Shown here piece by piece: positions 17,341 through 26,510 of a stretch of DNA of 64,000 nt. The stretch is from assembly GCA_964614345.1 (NCBI GenBank), contig CAZTLP010000002.1:15521-79520 (forward strand). The letters run 5' to 3'. Numbering within the stretch: position 1 is the stretch's first letter; each line of letters opens with the position of its first letter. The position numbers and the translations under genes are program-made. Origin of the DNA: AEGEAN-183 sp964614345 (GTDB lineage: Bacteria > Pseudomonadota > Gammaproteobacteria > Magnimaribacterales > Magnimaribacteraceae). Under the pieces are notes generated by a model. That model did no database searches and had not been told where the DNA came from. It saw only the letters and a program-made list of their open reading frames with translations.

Positions 17341-19563
17341 ATGTTTTTTCGAAGAAAATTCTTATTAGTTGCTCTGAGTTTCGTTGTTTTATTGATCTCA
17401 ATGGGAACCATTCATAGTTCTGAAAGAGAAGAAATCAAGATAAAGACTATCGAAGCTGAGACTATTTCTAATGATAAAGATGGAAATTTGATCTTGAAGG
17501 GAAACGTAATAATTAACACAAATCTTCTTTCCTTTTCATCTTCGAGTGCTCTATTAAATGAATCAGAGGGATTATTGGAATTAGTTGGCGATGTTGAAGT
17601 ACTTTCCGATAACTTCGAAGTAAATTCTTCTGAAATGGAAGCAAACTTAAACCTACAAACCTTTTTAGCTAAATCCACTGAAATTAATGATAAAAATTCT
17701 AATTTTGGTTCGACAGAGGAGCTTGTTATTAAAACGTCAGGAGATGTCGAACTCATTAATACTTTGGTGACTAGTTGTTCAAAAGAAGATCCAGCCTGGA
17801 CAATATTAACTAGGAGTATCACTTATTTAGATGAACCTAAAAATGTAGTGATAAAGGGTATTAAATTAAAAATAAAAGAAATTCCTATTTTCTATTTCCC
17901 GTATGTAAGGACTGCTTTAGGCAATGAGAGAATGTCTGGTTTCTTAACACCAGGATTAAATCAAACTCGCAATGGCGTAGATATCTCTTTGCCTTATTAT
18001 TTTAATTTAGCTGAAAATTATGACTTAGTATTAACCCCAAGATACTTCTCTTCAAGAGGATCTGGCTTAGCTTCAAATTTTCGTTATTTAAACACTAAAT
18101 TTACTGGAGAAATTAATGTCTCAGGATTATCTGGTGATAAAAGATACAAGAAAGAAACTGGTAAAGGGGACTCTAGATGGAATGCATCTTGGCAGAATGA
18201 GGCTGTCTTCAGTAAAAACTTGTATTCAAATATAAATTTTCAATCTACAAGTGATGAATATTTTTTTAGAGATATAGGAAATGATCAGTTTGGTGAAACC
18301 AGAACAAGCTATTTACCTAGAAAGTTCAGCCTAACTTGGAAGAATCCTTTCCTAAAAATTAATCTGGGTATAAATAGATATCAAATACTTAACCCTTTCT
18401 TTTTTGAGGAATATAAGTCTAAACCAAACTTAACCATCCAAACTTATTTATCAAGAAAAGATTTATCCTTTTCTATTTTTGCCAGTAAAAGTAAGTTTGA
18501 ATTAGATCAAATTAATCCCATTAGAAGCTCTTATGAAGAAGTGGATCGTTTATTTCTATCCCCAACAATAACCTTTAGAAAAAACCTTCCCAGCTCCACT
18601 TTTTTATTTTCTACCGGGGCAACTTATATCAAACATAATTTTAATTCTTTACAAGAGAGTAAATCCTCACCGTGGGTTGAAATGAAATACAGCGTCTTCT
18701 TAGATAAAGTAAATAAGAATCAGGTTTCTAGCCTAATCCCAGTAATAAAATATGTTTTTGTTGAGGATAGTTATAAGAACCAGACTAATCTAATTGATTC
18801 ACGAATAATCTCTTTGGATTATTCAACTATATTTCAAAGAGGCAGATTTGTAGGACTGGATAGATTTTCAGAAAATAATAAAATTGTTGTCGGACTTGAG
18901 AGAGTTTCAAGTGCATTGGATAGAGACTCCTTTAACTCTGTATCAATAGGAAAAGCCTTTTATCTTGAGGACAGAACATATTATGAAGATTCCTCTGTTA
19001 TTAGAGATTCTTCTCCCTTGGTTGCAGAATTTAAAACAAAATTAAGAGGAAATATTTGGTCAAAGAGTTTATTTGAATGGGATGATGAATCAAAGAAACT
19101 AAATTTAGCTAGTTTTGGTTTTTCTTACCAAAAAAATGATCACAAAAGAATCGAATTTAGGTCAATTTATAGAAGACAAGATCCAAATAAAACTTACATC
19201 CCATGGGTTGATAAAGATATGAAAACTAATCATAGTGAATTAATTACGCAATGGCCCGTGTCTAAATCTATTAATCTATTTGCTAGGTGGCAAAAGGATC
19301 ATGAAAGTAATAAGTCCAATGATATTTTATTTGGGTTTGAGTATTCTAATTGCTGCCTAAAATGGGGCTTAATGAATAGAAAGTGGATAGAAGAAGACTA
19401 TTTTTCTTGGAAAAACAATTATACCTCTTCTTTTCAAGCACTTTCTCAAGGCCTAGATCCATCAATAGAGAGAAGCAAAACTTATGTTTTTTTTGAACTG
19501 AAAAACATCGGAAGATTGGGTAAGGAAATATCTAAAGCTCTATCTTCAACTAAATTAGAATAA
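17341..19563 (+). CDS. lptD: LPS assembly outer-membrane protein LptD
   Basis: Outer-membrane beta-barrel that inserts lipopolysaccharide with LptE. 740 residues. It has a signal peptide (residues 1-25), an N-terminal LptA-like jellyroll (IEAETISNDKDGNLILKGNV), then the barrel opening with GFLTPGLNQTRNGVDISLPYYFN. I see three cysteines: C146 (in TSCSKEDPAW) and the pair C671-C672 (SNCC). E. coli has four, so the extreme N-terminal one is absent and only one of the two inter-domain disulfides can form. surA follows after 47 bases. Confidence 0.95.
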   Translation: MFFRRKFLLVALSFVVLLISMGTIHSSEREEIKIKTIEAETISNDKDGNLILKGNVIINTNLLSFSSSSALLNESEGLLELVGDVEVLSDNFEVNSSEMEANLNLQTFLAKSTEINDKNSNFGSTEELVIKTSGDVELINTLVTSCSKEDPAWTILTRSITYLDEPKNVVIKGIKLKIKEIPIFYFPYVRTALGNERMSGFLTPGLNQTRNGVDISLPYYFNLAENYDLVLTPRYFSSRGSGLASNFRYLNTKFTGEINVSGLSGDKRYKKETGKGDSRWNASWQNEAVFSKNLYSNINFQSTSDEYFFRDIGNDQFGETRTSYLPRKFSLTWKNPFLKINLGINRYQILNPFFFEEYKSKPNLTIQTYLSRKDLSFSIFASKSKFELDQINPIRSSYEEVDRLFLSPTITFRKNLPSSTFLFSTGATYIKHNFNSLQESKSSPWVEMKYSVFLDKVNKNQVSSLIPVIKYVFVEDSYKNQTNLIDSRIISLDYSTIFQRGRFVGLDRFSENNKIVVGLERVSSALDRDSFNSVSIGKAFYLEDRTYYEDSSVIRDSSPLVAEFKTKLRGNIWSKSLFEWDDESKKLNLASFGFSYQKNDHKRIEFRSIYRRQDPNKTYIPWVDKDMKTNHSELITQWPVSKSINLFARWQKDHESNKSNDILFGFEYSNCCLKWGLMNRKWIEEDYFSWKNNYTSSFQALSQGLDPSIERSKTYVFFELKNIGRLGKEISKALSSTKLE

Positions 19564-19610
19564 TTGCATCCAGATGTAACTAAGAAGACAATAGCACCTT
19601 ATTAAATAGT

Positions 19611-20921
19611 ATGAAGAAAAAATATCAGAAGAAATTTATCTTATCATTAACAATTGGACTGTTTTTTTGTCTTTTCTATGTTGAAAAAATAGAAGCAAAA
19701 ATTGAACTCCTAGATAGGGTGGTGGCTGTGGTTGATTCCGGTGTTGTAATGGAATCACAACTTAACCATAGAGTACAAGATATTATTGGCAGGTTAAGGA
19801 ATGATGGTGTGGAATTGCCTCCTAAAGAAGTATTGGAAGAACAGGTTCTTGAGAGATTAATTATAGAAGAAATCCAACTTCAAATTGGAGATCAGGCAGG
19901 GGTAAAAATAAGTGATGCTGAATTAAATCGTGCTCTTTCGATGATTGCTTCTGAAAATTCTATGAATTTAGAACAGTTCAAAGAAAGTCTAGATGCTAAC
20001 AATGACTCTTATGTTAAGTTGCGTGATCAGGTAAGAAAAGAACTAATTATCCAAAGAGTCCAGAGAGGTAAAGTTGGTGCAAACATCGAGATTTCTGAAC
20101 AAGAAATTGAGAACTTCCTAAATTCTGAAGAAGGAAGATCAAGGCTTGCGGAGCAATATAATGTACAACAAATCCTTCTTTCAGTAAGCAGTTCAGCCCC
20201 CGAAAACGAAGTTAATTTAGTTAAAGAAAAAGGAGCTGACCTAATCAAGAGATACAAAGAAGGAGAAAGTTTTGAAAAATTAGCGGCGACCTATTCGTCG
20301 GATCAAAATGCGTTAGAAGGTGGGAGTCTGGGCTGGAGAAAATCTTCTGAATTGCCCACATTATTTTCAGATGTTGTTGTAAAAATGAAAGTGGGAGAAG
20401 TGTCTGAATTAATAAGAAGTGGAGCGGGATTTCATATTATTAGATTATTAGAGAAAAGAGGTGATGCAGTTAAGTTTGAAGACCAAACATTGGTCAGACA
20501 TATTTTGATACAAAGTTCTGAAATTAGATCTGAAAATCAAACCAAAGAACTAATTAATGATATATATCAGGAACTTATTGATGGAGAAGATTTCAAACAG
20601 CTAGCCAGACAGCACTCAGAAGATCCGGGTTCAAAGATGGAAGGAGGGGATCTGGGTTGGAGTTCACCAGATTCATTTGATCCGGCGTTTGAAGCGGTGA
20701 TGAATTCGGTGGACATAGGAGAAATATCTAAACCCTTCCAATCAAGTTTTGGTTGGCATATCTTAGAAGTTCTTGACAGAAGAAATGAAGATATCAGTGA
20801 CGAAGTAAGAAAAAATAGAGCCTATTCCATTATCTTCAATAGAAAGTTTGAACAAGAACTTCAAAGGACTTTAATAGAATTAAGATCAGAATCCTACGTA
20901 GATATTAAATTAAACACATGA
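19611..20921 (+). CDS. surA: Periplasmic chaperone / peptidyl-prolyl isomerase SurA
   Basis: Exported chaperone for outer-membrane proteins such as LptD. 436 residues. The signal peptide covers roughly residues 1-29 (ending KIEA). An N-terminal chaperone module (LDRVVAVVDSGVVMESQL) is followed by two parvulin domains marked by YSSDQNALEGGSLGWRKS and HSEDPGSKMEGGDLGWSS, and a short C-terminal helix. Order lptD-surA-pdxA is the standard gammaproteobacterial one; its TGA overlaps the pdxA ATG. Confidence 0.97.
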   Translation: MKKKYQKKFILSLTIGLFFCLFYVEKIEAKIELLDRVVAVVDSGVVMESQLNHRVQDIIGRLRNDGVELPPKEVLEEQVLERLIIEEIQLQIGDQAGVKISDAELNRALSMIASENSMNLEQFKESLDANNDSYVKLRDQVRKELIIQRVQRGKVGANIEISEQEIENFLNSEEGRSRLAEQYNVQQILLSVSSSAPENEVNLVKEKGADLIKRYKEGESFEKLAATYSSDQNALEGGSLGWRKSSELPTLFSDVVVKMKVGEVSELIRSGAGFHIIRLLEKRGDAVKFEDQTLVRHILIQSSEIRSENQTKELINDIYQELIDGEDFKQLARQHSEDPGSKMEGGDLGWSSPDSFDPAFEAVMNSVDIGEISKPFQSSFGWHILEVLDRRNEDISDEVRKNRAYSIIFNRKFEQELQRTLIELRSESYVDIKLNT

Positions 20922-21892
20922 TAAAACTGGCTGTCTCACCAGGAGATCCAGCTGGTATAGGCCCTGATATTTGCATCAAAGCATTTGGACTAAATAAAGA
21001 CTTAGATTTTTCCCCCGTTGTATTTGGAGACATAAACCTTTTCAAGGAAAGAGCTCAAAATTTAGAAGTAGATATTCAAATCAGAGAATATAAAGGTCAA
21101 ACAGATCTAGACAGTAAAAGTTTTTGGATTTTACCCTACCCTCTCGATGTAAAAGTAGAACCGGGTCAGCCTAATTCTAATTATGGCGGTTACCTGATAA
21201 AAGTCTTGGAAGATGCAACGAATTTAACCTTAAAAAATGAATTTGATGCCTTAGTAACGGGACCTTTAAATAAAGAATTGATTAATAAAGCTGGGATAAA
21301 TTTCTCTGGCCATACTGAAGTTCTAGCTGATCTTTCAAATACTCCTAAAGTTGTAATGATGTTGACTTGCGATAACCTTAAAGTAGCACTAGCGACAACG
21401 CATGTACCTTTAAGTGAAGTACCACAACTGATTACACATGAACATCTATGTGAATGTTTAACTATTTTAAATAATGACCTTAAGCTTAAGTGGGGCTATG
21501 CCAATCCTTGTATTAAGGTTTTGGGATTAAACCCTCATGCCGGAGATGGTGGGTATCTGGGCAAGGAGGATCAAGAAATAATAGCTCCAGTAATTGAATA
21601 CCTTAAAACAAAGGGGCTAAATCTCATCGGGCCAGTTTCTGCTGACACAGCCTTTGTAGGAAAAAACTCAGAACAAATAGATGCTTACCTTGCTATGTAC
21701 CATGATCAAGGCCTTCCGGTTTTAAAAACTGCAGGTTTTGGCAATTCGGTTAATATTACTTTGGGACTACCATTCATTAGAACTTCAGTTGATCACGGTA
21801 CAGCTTATGACATGGCTGGAAGAAAAGATGTAGATGAGAACAGCCTTCTTGAAGCCACATACTTAGCTTTTAACTTAGCAACCCAAAATTAG
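20918..21892 (+). CDS. pdxA: 4-hydroxythreonine-4-phosphate dehydrogenase PdxA
   Basis: NAD-dependent, metal-dependent enzyme of pyridoxal-5'-phosphate synthesis by the DXP-dependent route. 324 residues. SPGDPAGIGPDI marks the N terminus; metal ligands lie in FSGHTEVLA, LGLNPHAGDGG and AMYHDQGLP, and the C-terminal segment is TSVDHGTAYDMAG. It is translationally coupled to surA (4-base overlap) and followed at once by rsmA. Confidence 0.97.
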   Translation: MIKLAVSPGDPAGIGPDICIKAFGLNKDLDFSPVVFGDINLFKERAQNLEVDIQIREYKGQTDLDSKSFWILPYPLDVKVEPGQPNSNYGGYLIKVLEDATNLTLKNEFDALVTGPLNKELINKAGINFSGHTEVLADLSNTPKVVMMLTCDNLKVALATTHVPLSEVPQLITHEHLCECLTILNNDLKLKWGYANPCIKVLGLNPHAGDGGYLGKEDQEIIAPVIEYLKTKGLNLIGPVSADTAFVGKNSEQIDAYLAMYHDQGLPVLKTAGFGNSVNITLGLPFIRTSVDHGTAYDMAGRKDVDENSLLEATYLAFNLATQN

Positions 21893-21893
21893 A

Positions 21894-22682
21894 GTGATAA
21901 GAGCAAAAAAAAGTTTAGGTCAAAACTTTTTGACGGATGAGATAATCATTAACCGTTTATTGAAAACTGTAAGCCCCAAAAAGCAAGACAGCTTTTTTGA
22001 GGTAGGATCGGGTCGAGGTGAAATCACGAGAAAGATAACACCAATTGTAAGAAGACTAGATGCTGTCGAAATAGATAAAGATCTAATCCTAAACTTAAGA
22101 AGACTTGAATCTGAGTTTACTAACCTAACGATTCACGAAAATAGTGTTTTAAATATGCGCTTAGGGGAACTTTCTGAAGAAGAGCTAAAGTTCCGTGTCA
22201 TAGGTAATTTACCTTACAACTTATCCTCCAAGATTATGCTTTGGACTTTTAGTAACAGTGAACATATTTTAGATATCCACTACATGTTTCAAAAAGAATT
22301 TGGAGAAAGGTTGGTTTCTATTCCTGGAAAGAAATCTTACGGAAGGCTGAGCGTCATAACCCAATACCTTTTTGAGTGCGAAGCCTTATTTAAAATTTTA
22401 CCTGAAAGTTTTTCTCCTAAACCTTCAGTTGATAGCATTTTTATTAAATTTCTACCAAAACCTCAGAAAAATATAAACTCCACAGAAGCAAAACAACTTC
22501 AAGAATTTACAAAACTAGTATTTTCTAAGCGAAGAAAAAAAATATCTACTTCTTGTAAAAATATTATAAATTCAAACCAATTTATTGATTTAGGAATTAA
22601 TCCAGATAGTCGACCAGAATCATTGGGGTTGAGCGAGTTTTTGAAAATTATTAAGTATTTATCAGAAACGAGTAATGGCTAA
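21894..22682 (+). CDS. rsmA: 16S rRNA adenine dimethyltransferase RsmA (KsgA), GTG start
   Basis: Dimethylates A1518 and A1519 of 16S rRNA. 262 residues starting at GTG 21894, two bases after the pdxA stop. The start is fixed by the family N terminus RAKKSLGQNFLTD. The SAM-binding FEVGSGRGEIT, the NLPYNLSSKI catalytic motif (NLPY) and the C-terminal FSKRRKKISTS are all present. It overlaps apaH by 8 bases. The apaG gene usually found between them is absent. Confidence 0.96.
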   Translation: MIRAKKSLGQNFLTDEIIINRLLKTVSPKKQDSFFEVGSGRGEITRKITPIVRRLDAVEIDKDLILNLRRLESEFTNLTIHENSVLNMRLGELSEEELKFRVIGNLPYNLSSKIMLWTFSNSEHILDIHYMFQKEFGERLVSIPGKKSYGRLSVITQYLFECEALFKILPESFSPKPSVDSIFIKFLPKPQKNINSTEAKQLQEFTKLVFSKRRKKISTSCKNIINSNQFIDLGINPDSRPESLGLSEFLKIIKYLSETSNG

Positions 22683-23514
22683 CTACGCAATAGGCGATGT
22701 GCAAGGTTGTTTCCTTGAACTAAAAGGACTTTTAGATCTAATTAATTTTGATCCAAGTTATGACAAGATTTGGTTTGTGGGTGATCTTATTAACAGGGGG
22801 CCTGATTCACTCCGAACAATTGAATTTATTTATGAAATAAAAGACTCTTGCCACATAGTTCTAGGTAATCACGATATGCACTTCTTAGCAATTGCTGATG
22901 GTCTAAGAAAGCCCTTTAAAAAAGACACTTTGAATGAATTACTCGAATCAAAGAACCTGAATCTATATAAAAAATGGCTCAAAGGCCAAGGCTTACTCTA
23001 TTACGAAGATATACAATGCCAAAAAGGAAATAAAACTTATTTAATGAGTCATGCTGGCATACCCCCTCACTGGTCTTGGCAAGAAACTTTAGAAGCTGCT
23101 GATGAAATAAAAGAAGCTTTAAATGATGAAAATCTTTATAGAGGATATTTAGAGAATATTTATGGAAACCTACCAAATAAGAGTCATCCGGATTTAAACA
23201 GAACAGAACGAATGAGATTGAATACTAATTACTTAACAAGAATGCGATTTTGTAAAATTGATGGGGAGTTGGAACTAGAGACCAAGGGTATCTCGTCTAT
23301 TGAACCTGAGGGGTTTAAGGCTTGGTTTAAACACCCTTTAAAGATCGAGAGAGAAAACCTTCATTTGATTTTTGGTCACTGGGCAGCTTTGGGTGGCAAA
23401 ACAGATAATGAAAAGATTACTGCTATAGATACGGGCTGTGTGTGGGGATACAAATTATCTGCATATAGATTGGAAGATAGTAAAGTCTTTAGTTATGATC
23501 GAATAACTAAATAA
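22675..23514 (+). CDS. apaH: Diadenosine tetraphosphatase ApaH
   Basis: Calcineurin-type phosphoesterase that cuts Ap4A symmetrically into two ADP. 279 residues. The metal-binding signatures are complete: GDVQGC, FVGDLINRGPDS, LGNHDMHFLA, SHAGIPPHW and FGHWAALGG. It overlaps the rsmA end by 8 bases, and cca starts 1 base after its stop, so translation of the three is probably coupled. Confidence 0.96.
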   Translation: MANYAIGDVQGCFLELKGLLDLINFDPSYDKIWFVGDLINRGPDSLRTIEFIYEIKDSCHIVLGNHDMHFLAIADGLRKPFKKDTLNELLESKNLNLYKKWLKGQGLLYYEDIQCQKGNKTYLMSHAGIPPHWSWQETLEAADEIKEALNDENLYRGYLENIYGNLPNKSHPDLNRTERMRLNTNYLTRMRFCKIDGELELETKGISSIEPEGFKAWFKHPLKIERENLHLIFGHWAALGGKTDNEKITAIDTGCVWGYKLSAYRLEDSKVFSYDRITK

Positions 23515-23515
23515 A

Positions 23516-24604
23516 ATGGAAATATATCTTGTTGGTGGTGCTGTAAGAGATACTCTTCTGGGTATTGCGGTTAAAGAAAGGGACTGGGTAGTGGTAGGAG
23601 CTACTAAAGAGGATTTGATTGAACTTGGTTATAAGCAGGTCGGTTCAGATTTCCCTGTTTTCCTTCATCCAGAAACAAAAGAAGAATATGCACTGGCAAG
23701 AACTGAGAGGAAATCAGGCACAGGGCACAAAGGATTTTCTTTTGATACTCAGCCCAATGTTACTTTGGAAGAAGACTTAAGAAGAAGGGATTTAACAATC
23801 AATGCAATGGCTCAATCAGAAGATGGGAGTCTCATAGATCCTTTTAATGGCCAAAAAGACCTAAAAAATAAACTTTTAAAACAAGTATCAGATGCTTTTC
23901 AGGAAGATCCTCTAAGGGTTTTTAGGGTAGCTCGATTTGCAGCCAAATTAAAACACCTGGGATTCTCAATTGATAGAAAAACTATGAATACAATGAATAA
24001 ACTATCCCTTTCCGGTGAGCTAGAAACTCTTTCAAAAGAAAGGGTCTGGCAAGAAACGTATAAAGCTTTACAAGAAAACAACCCAACTGAATACTTTAGA
24101 GTTCTTATTGAATCCAAAGCTATCTTAGGATTGAAAAATATACAGAAAATTGATCTAGATATGTTTGAGTTAATTACATCAAGAATTCCTAAACCCAAAT
24201 TAAGATGGGCCTCTTTGGCCTCAAACCTTGAATGCGATTTGAATGCCTTAAATAAAGCTTTTGGAGTACCTAAAAAAGTACAAGAGTTAAGTTTTATTTA
24301 TAGAAAATTATATGAATTTACTGTTAAACAAGGTGTTGATGTTGGAAATCATGAAGTATTGGCATTCATTGAGGATGTGGATGCATTAAGAAGAATTAAA
24401 CGTTTCAACAAGGCCTTAGAAATCTTAGAGGCTGCTAAAGCACCCAGTTCACTTAAGGGCAAAGCACTTCCGTGGCAAGAAATGTCTAAAAAATTAAAAG
24501 AAATAAAACCTTCTTCTTCAGAATTGACAGGTACGGAGATTATTGAAGACTTAAGGAATCAAAGATTAAAAGTTATTGAAATTGAATTACATAAGCATGG
24601 ATAA
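23516..24604 (+). CDS. cca: CCA tRNA nucleotidyltransferase, short form without HD domain
   Basis: Adds or repairs the 3' CCA of tRNA. 362 residues against about 412 in E. coli. The polymerase head is strongly conserved (YLVGGAVRDTLLG, HPETKEEYALARTERKSG, DLRRRDLTINAMAQ, FQEDPLRVFRVARFAAK). The first metal-binding acid of the canonical DxD is Glu: K-E21-R-D23-W where E. coli has D21-R-D23. The C-terminal HD phosphohydrolase domain is missing; its HD motif and neighbouring histidines cannot be found. Probably active for CCA addition but without the 2',3'-phosphodiesterase activity known from E. coli (inference). Confidence 0.92.
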   Translation: MEIYLVGGAVRDTLLGIAVKERDWVVVGATKEDLIELGYKQVGSDFPVFLHPETKEEYALARTERKSGTGHKGFSFDTQPNVTLEEDLRRRDLTINAMAQSEDGSLIDPFNGQKDLKNKLLKQVSDAFQEDPLRVFRVARFAAKLKHLGFSIDRKTMNTMNKLSLSGELETLSKERVWQETYKALQENNPTEYFRVLIESKAILGLKNIQKIDLDMFELITSRIPKPKLRWASLASNLECDLNALNKAFGVPKKVQELSFIYRKLYEFTVKQGVDVGNHEVLAFIEDVDALRRIKRFNKALEILEAAKAPSSLKGKALPWQEMSKKLKEIKPSSSELTGTEIIEDLRNQRLKVIEIELHKHG

Positions 24605-25331
24605 GGAAAAGGTTGTTCTAATAACTGGAGGAGCTAAACGCATTGGCGCTTGTATAGCTAGATACTTCCATGCAAAGGGCTTTTATGTAATTCTCCACTA
24701 TAACACTTCAGCTAAAGAGGCAGAGCGACTGAAATCTGATCTGTTATCTGTTAGAAAAAATTCTTGTAGAACTATACAAGCTAATTTTTCAGACGGGGAT
24801 TCCATTAATTCCGCTTTAAAAGATATCCTAGATAGTACAGAGAGGTTAGATGTACTGGTTAACAATGCTTCCGGTTTCTTCCCTACACCAATAGAATCAG
24901 CTACGAAAGAAGAGTGGTTAACTCTTTTAGATACAAATGCAACAGTACCTTTGTTGCTAATCAAGTCCTTAAAACCTCTATTAGAAGACTCTAAGGGTTG
25001 TGTAATTAATATTTCTGACTCTGAAGTAGATTCAGGAATTCCTGAATATAGCCTTTATGCTGCAGCCAAAGCGGCTTTAGAATCCTTAACTAAATCTCTT
25101 GCGAAAGAACTCGCTCCTAAAGTAAGAATTAATGCAATAGCCCCAGGCATAATTCTCTGGCCAGAAGATGGTGGTTTAGATGAAGAGAAAAAAGCAGAAA
25201 TAGTTAATAAAACAGCTTTAGGCAGAGATGGAGAACCAGATGATATCGCATCTGCAACTTACCTTTTATACAGGTCAACCTATATGACTGGGCAGGTACT
25301 AAAAATAGATGGAGGAAGGTCTCCTGGATAA
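24597..25331 (+). CDS. Short-chain dehydrogenase, pteridine reductase (FolM)-like
   Basis: Short-chain dehydrogenase of 244 residues. The NADP-binding ITGGAKRIG lies at the N terminus, NNASGFFPTP follows, and the catalytic Tyr-Lys is in YSLYAAAKAALESL; GQVLKIDGG ends the fold. TGGAKRIG and NNAS are typical of pteridine/dihydromonapterin reductases such as FolM, but other SDR roles are possible. I take the ATG at 24597, overlapping cca by 8 bases; an earlier in-frame ATG (24576) would overlap more and add seven atypical residues. Confidence 0.72.
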   Translation: MDKEKVVLITGGAKRIGACIARYFHAKGFYVILHYNTSAKEAERLKSDLLSVRKNSCRTIQANFSDGDSINSALKDILDSTERLDVLVNNASGFFPTPIESATKEEWLTLLDTNATVPLLLIKSLKPLLEDSKGCVINISDSEVDSGIPEYSLYAAAKAALESLTKSLAKELAPKVRINAIAPGIILWPEDGGLDEEKKAEIVNKTALGRDGEPDDIASATYLLYRSTYMTGQVLKIDGGRSPG

Positions 25332-25398
25332 ACTTTAAAAATTAATTTACTTTAAGTTATCTTTTAACTATCTTTTCTAATAAGCTTTAAACAAAGAT

Positions 25399-26454
25399 AT
25401 GGATTTTAAAGAAAACCAGAATGTAGGGACCATGGAGGTTCTGGAAAGACATCAGTTTGATGAAAAAGCTCTAACTGATTTTATGGAGAAAAATGTACAA
25501 GATTTTGTAGGTCCTCTGTCTATTGAAGAGTTTAAAGGGGGACAATCCAATCCTACTTACCTTGTCAAAACTAAGACTCAATCTTACGTACTAAGAAGAA
25601 AACCACCAGGAAAGTTACTTAAATCTGCACATGCTGTTGACAGAGAATATCGAGTCATTACAGCTTTAAATAATACGGATGTTCCTGTCCCAAAAACCTT
25701 TGCTTTATGCGAAGACACTGAAGTAATTGGTACGTCCTTTTATCTAATGGAGTTTATGGATGGGAGAGTGCTTTGGGACCCTTCTATGGAGGACTCTAAT
25801 ACTGAAGAAGCATTAGGAGTCTACACTTCAATGAATAACACCTTAGCTAAACTTCACTCTGTGGATCCTATTAAAGTGGATCTTGAAAGTTTTGGAAGAC
25901 CAGGAAATTACGTTGGCAGACAGGTTTCTATATGGTCAAAGCAATATGTTGATTCTGAAACAGAAGAAATTATTGAAATGAATAAGCTCATAGACTGGCT
26001 TCCTCAAAATCTCCCTTCTGATAAACCCTTGAGGATAGTGCATGGAGACTTTAGCTTAACAAACCTAATGATGCATAAAGACAAGTCTGAGGTCATAGCA
26101 ATATTAGACTGGGAGTTATCTACATTAGGCGACCCTTGTGCTGATTTTAGTTACCACTGCATGCAATACAGACTGAATCCACATTTATCCGATCAAGACT
26201 ATTGCAAAAAAACCGGGATACCCACTGAGGAAGAATACGTGAACATGTATTGTGATAAGACAGGTTTTGATCTGAAGGAAGAATGGGAACTTTACATGGC
26301 CTATAATCTGTTTAAGTCAGCTGGTATCTTACAAGGCATATTAGGAAGAGTTAGAGATGGAACAGCAGCAAGTAAACATGCCAAAGACATGGCTGCAAGA
26401 GTTCGACCCTTAGCCGAGGGAGCATGGAAACTCATAGAGGAAAACTTTGTATAA
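25399..26454 (+). CDS. Phosphotransferase family protein (ACAD10/11 N-terminal type)
   Basis: Aminoglycoside-phosphotransferase fold, 351 residues. The catalytic loop is VHGDFSLTNLM and the metal-binding motif ILDWELSTLGDP, with GGQSNPTYLV at the nucleotide loop and YVLRRKPPGKLLKSAH downstream. These mark the family found next to, or fused to, acyl-CoA dehydrogenases (as in human ACAD10/11), where 4-hydroxyacyl-CoA phosphorylation is known. Substrate here is unknown; the following MaoC genes fit an acyl-CoA pathway. The start may instead be Met12. Confidence 0.78.
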   Translation: MDFKENQNVGTMEVLERHQFDEKALTDFMEKNVQDFVGPLSIEEFKGGQSNPTYLVKTKTQSYVLRRKPPGKLLKSAHAVDREYRVITALNNTDVPVPKTFALCEDTEVIGTSFYLMEFMDGRVLWDPSMEDSNTEEALGVYTSMNNTLAKLHSVDPIKVDLESFGRPGNYVGRQVSIWSKQYVDSETEEIIEMNKLIDWLPQNLPSDKPLRIVHGDFSLTNLMMHKDKSEVIAILDWELSTLGDPCADFSYHCMQYRLNPHLSDQDYCKKTGIPTEEEYVNMYCDKTGFDLKEEWELYMAYNLFKSAGILQGILGRVRDGTAASKHAKDMAARVRPLAEGAWKLIEENFV

Positions 26455-26510
26455 AGTTAGAGTTATTTTTAGTTTAAGCTATTGAATATAAATTAAGAAA
26501 GGAGAGAAAA

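Noticed and set aside
25332..25398. Terminator between the SDR gene and the phosphotransferase
   Set aside because: Only a 5-bp AT-only stem (AGTTA/TAACT) is visible, too weak to call.
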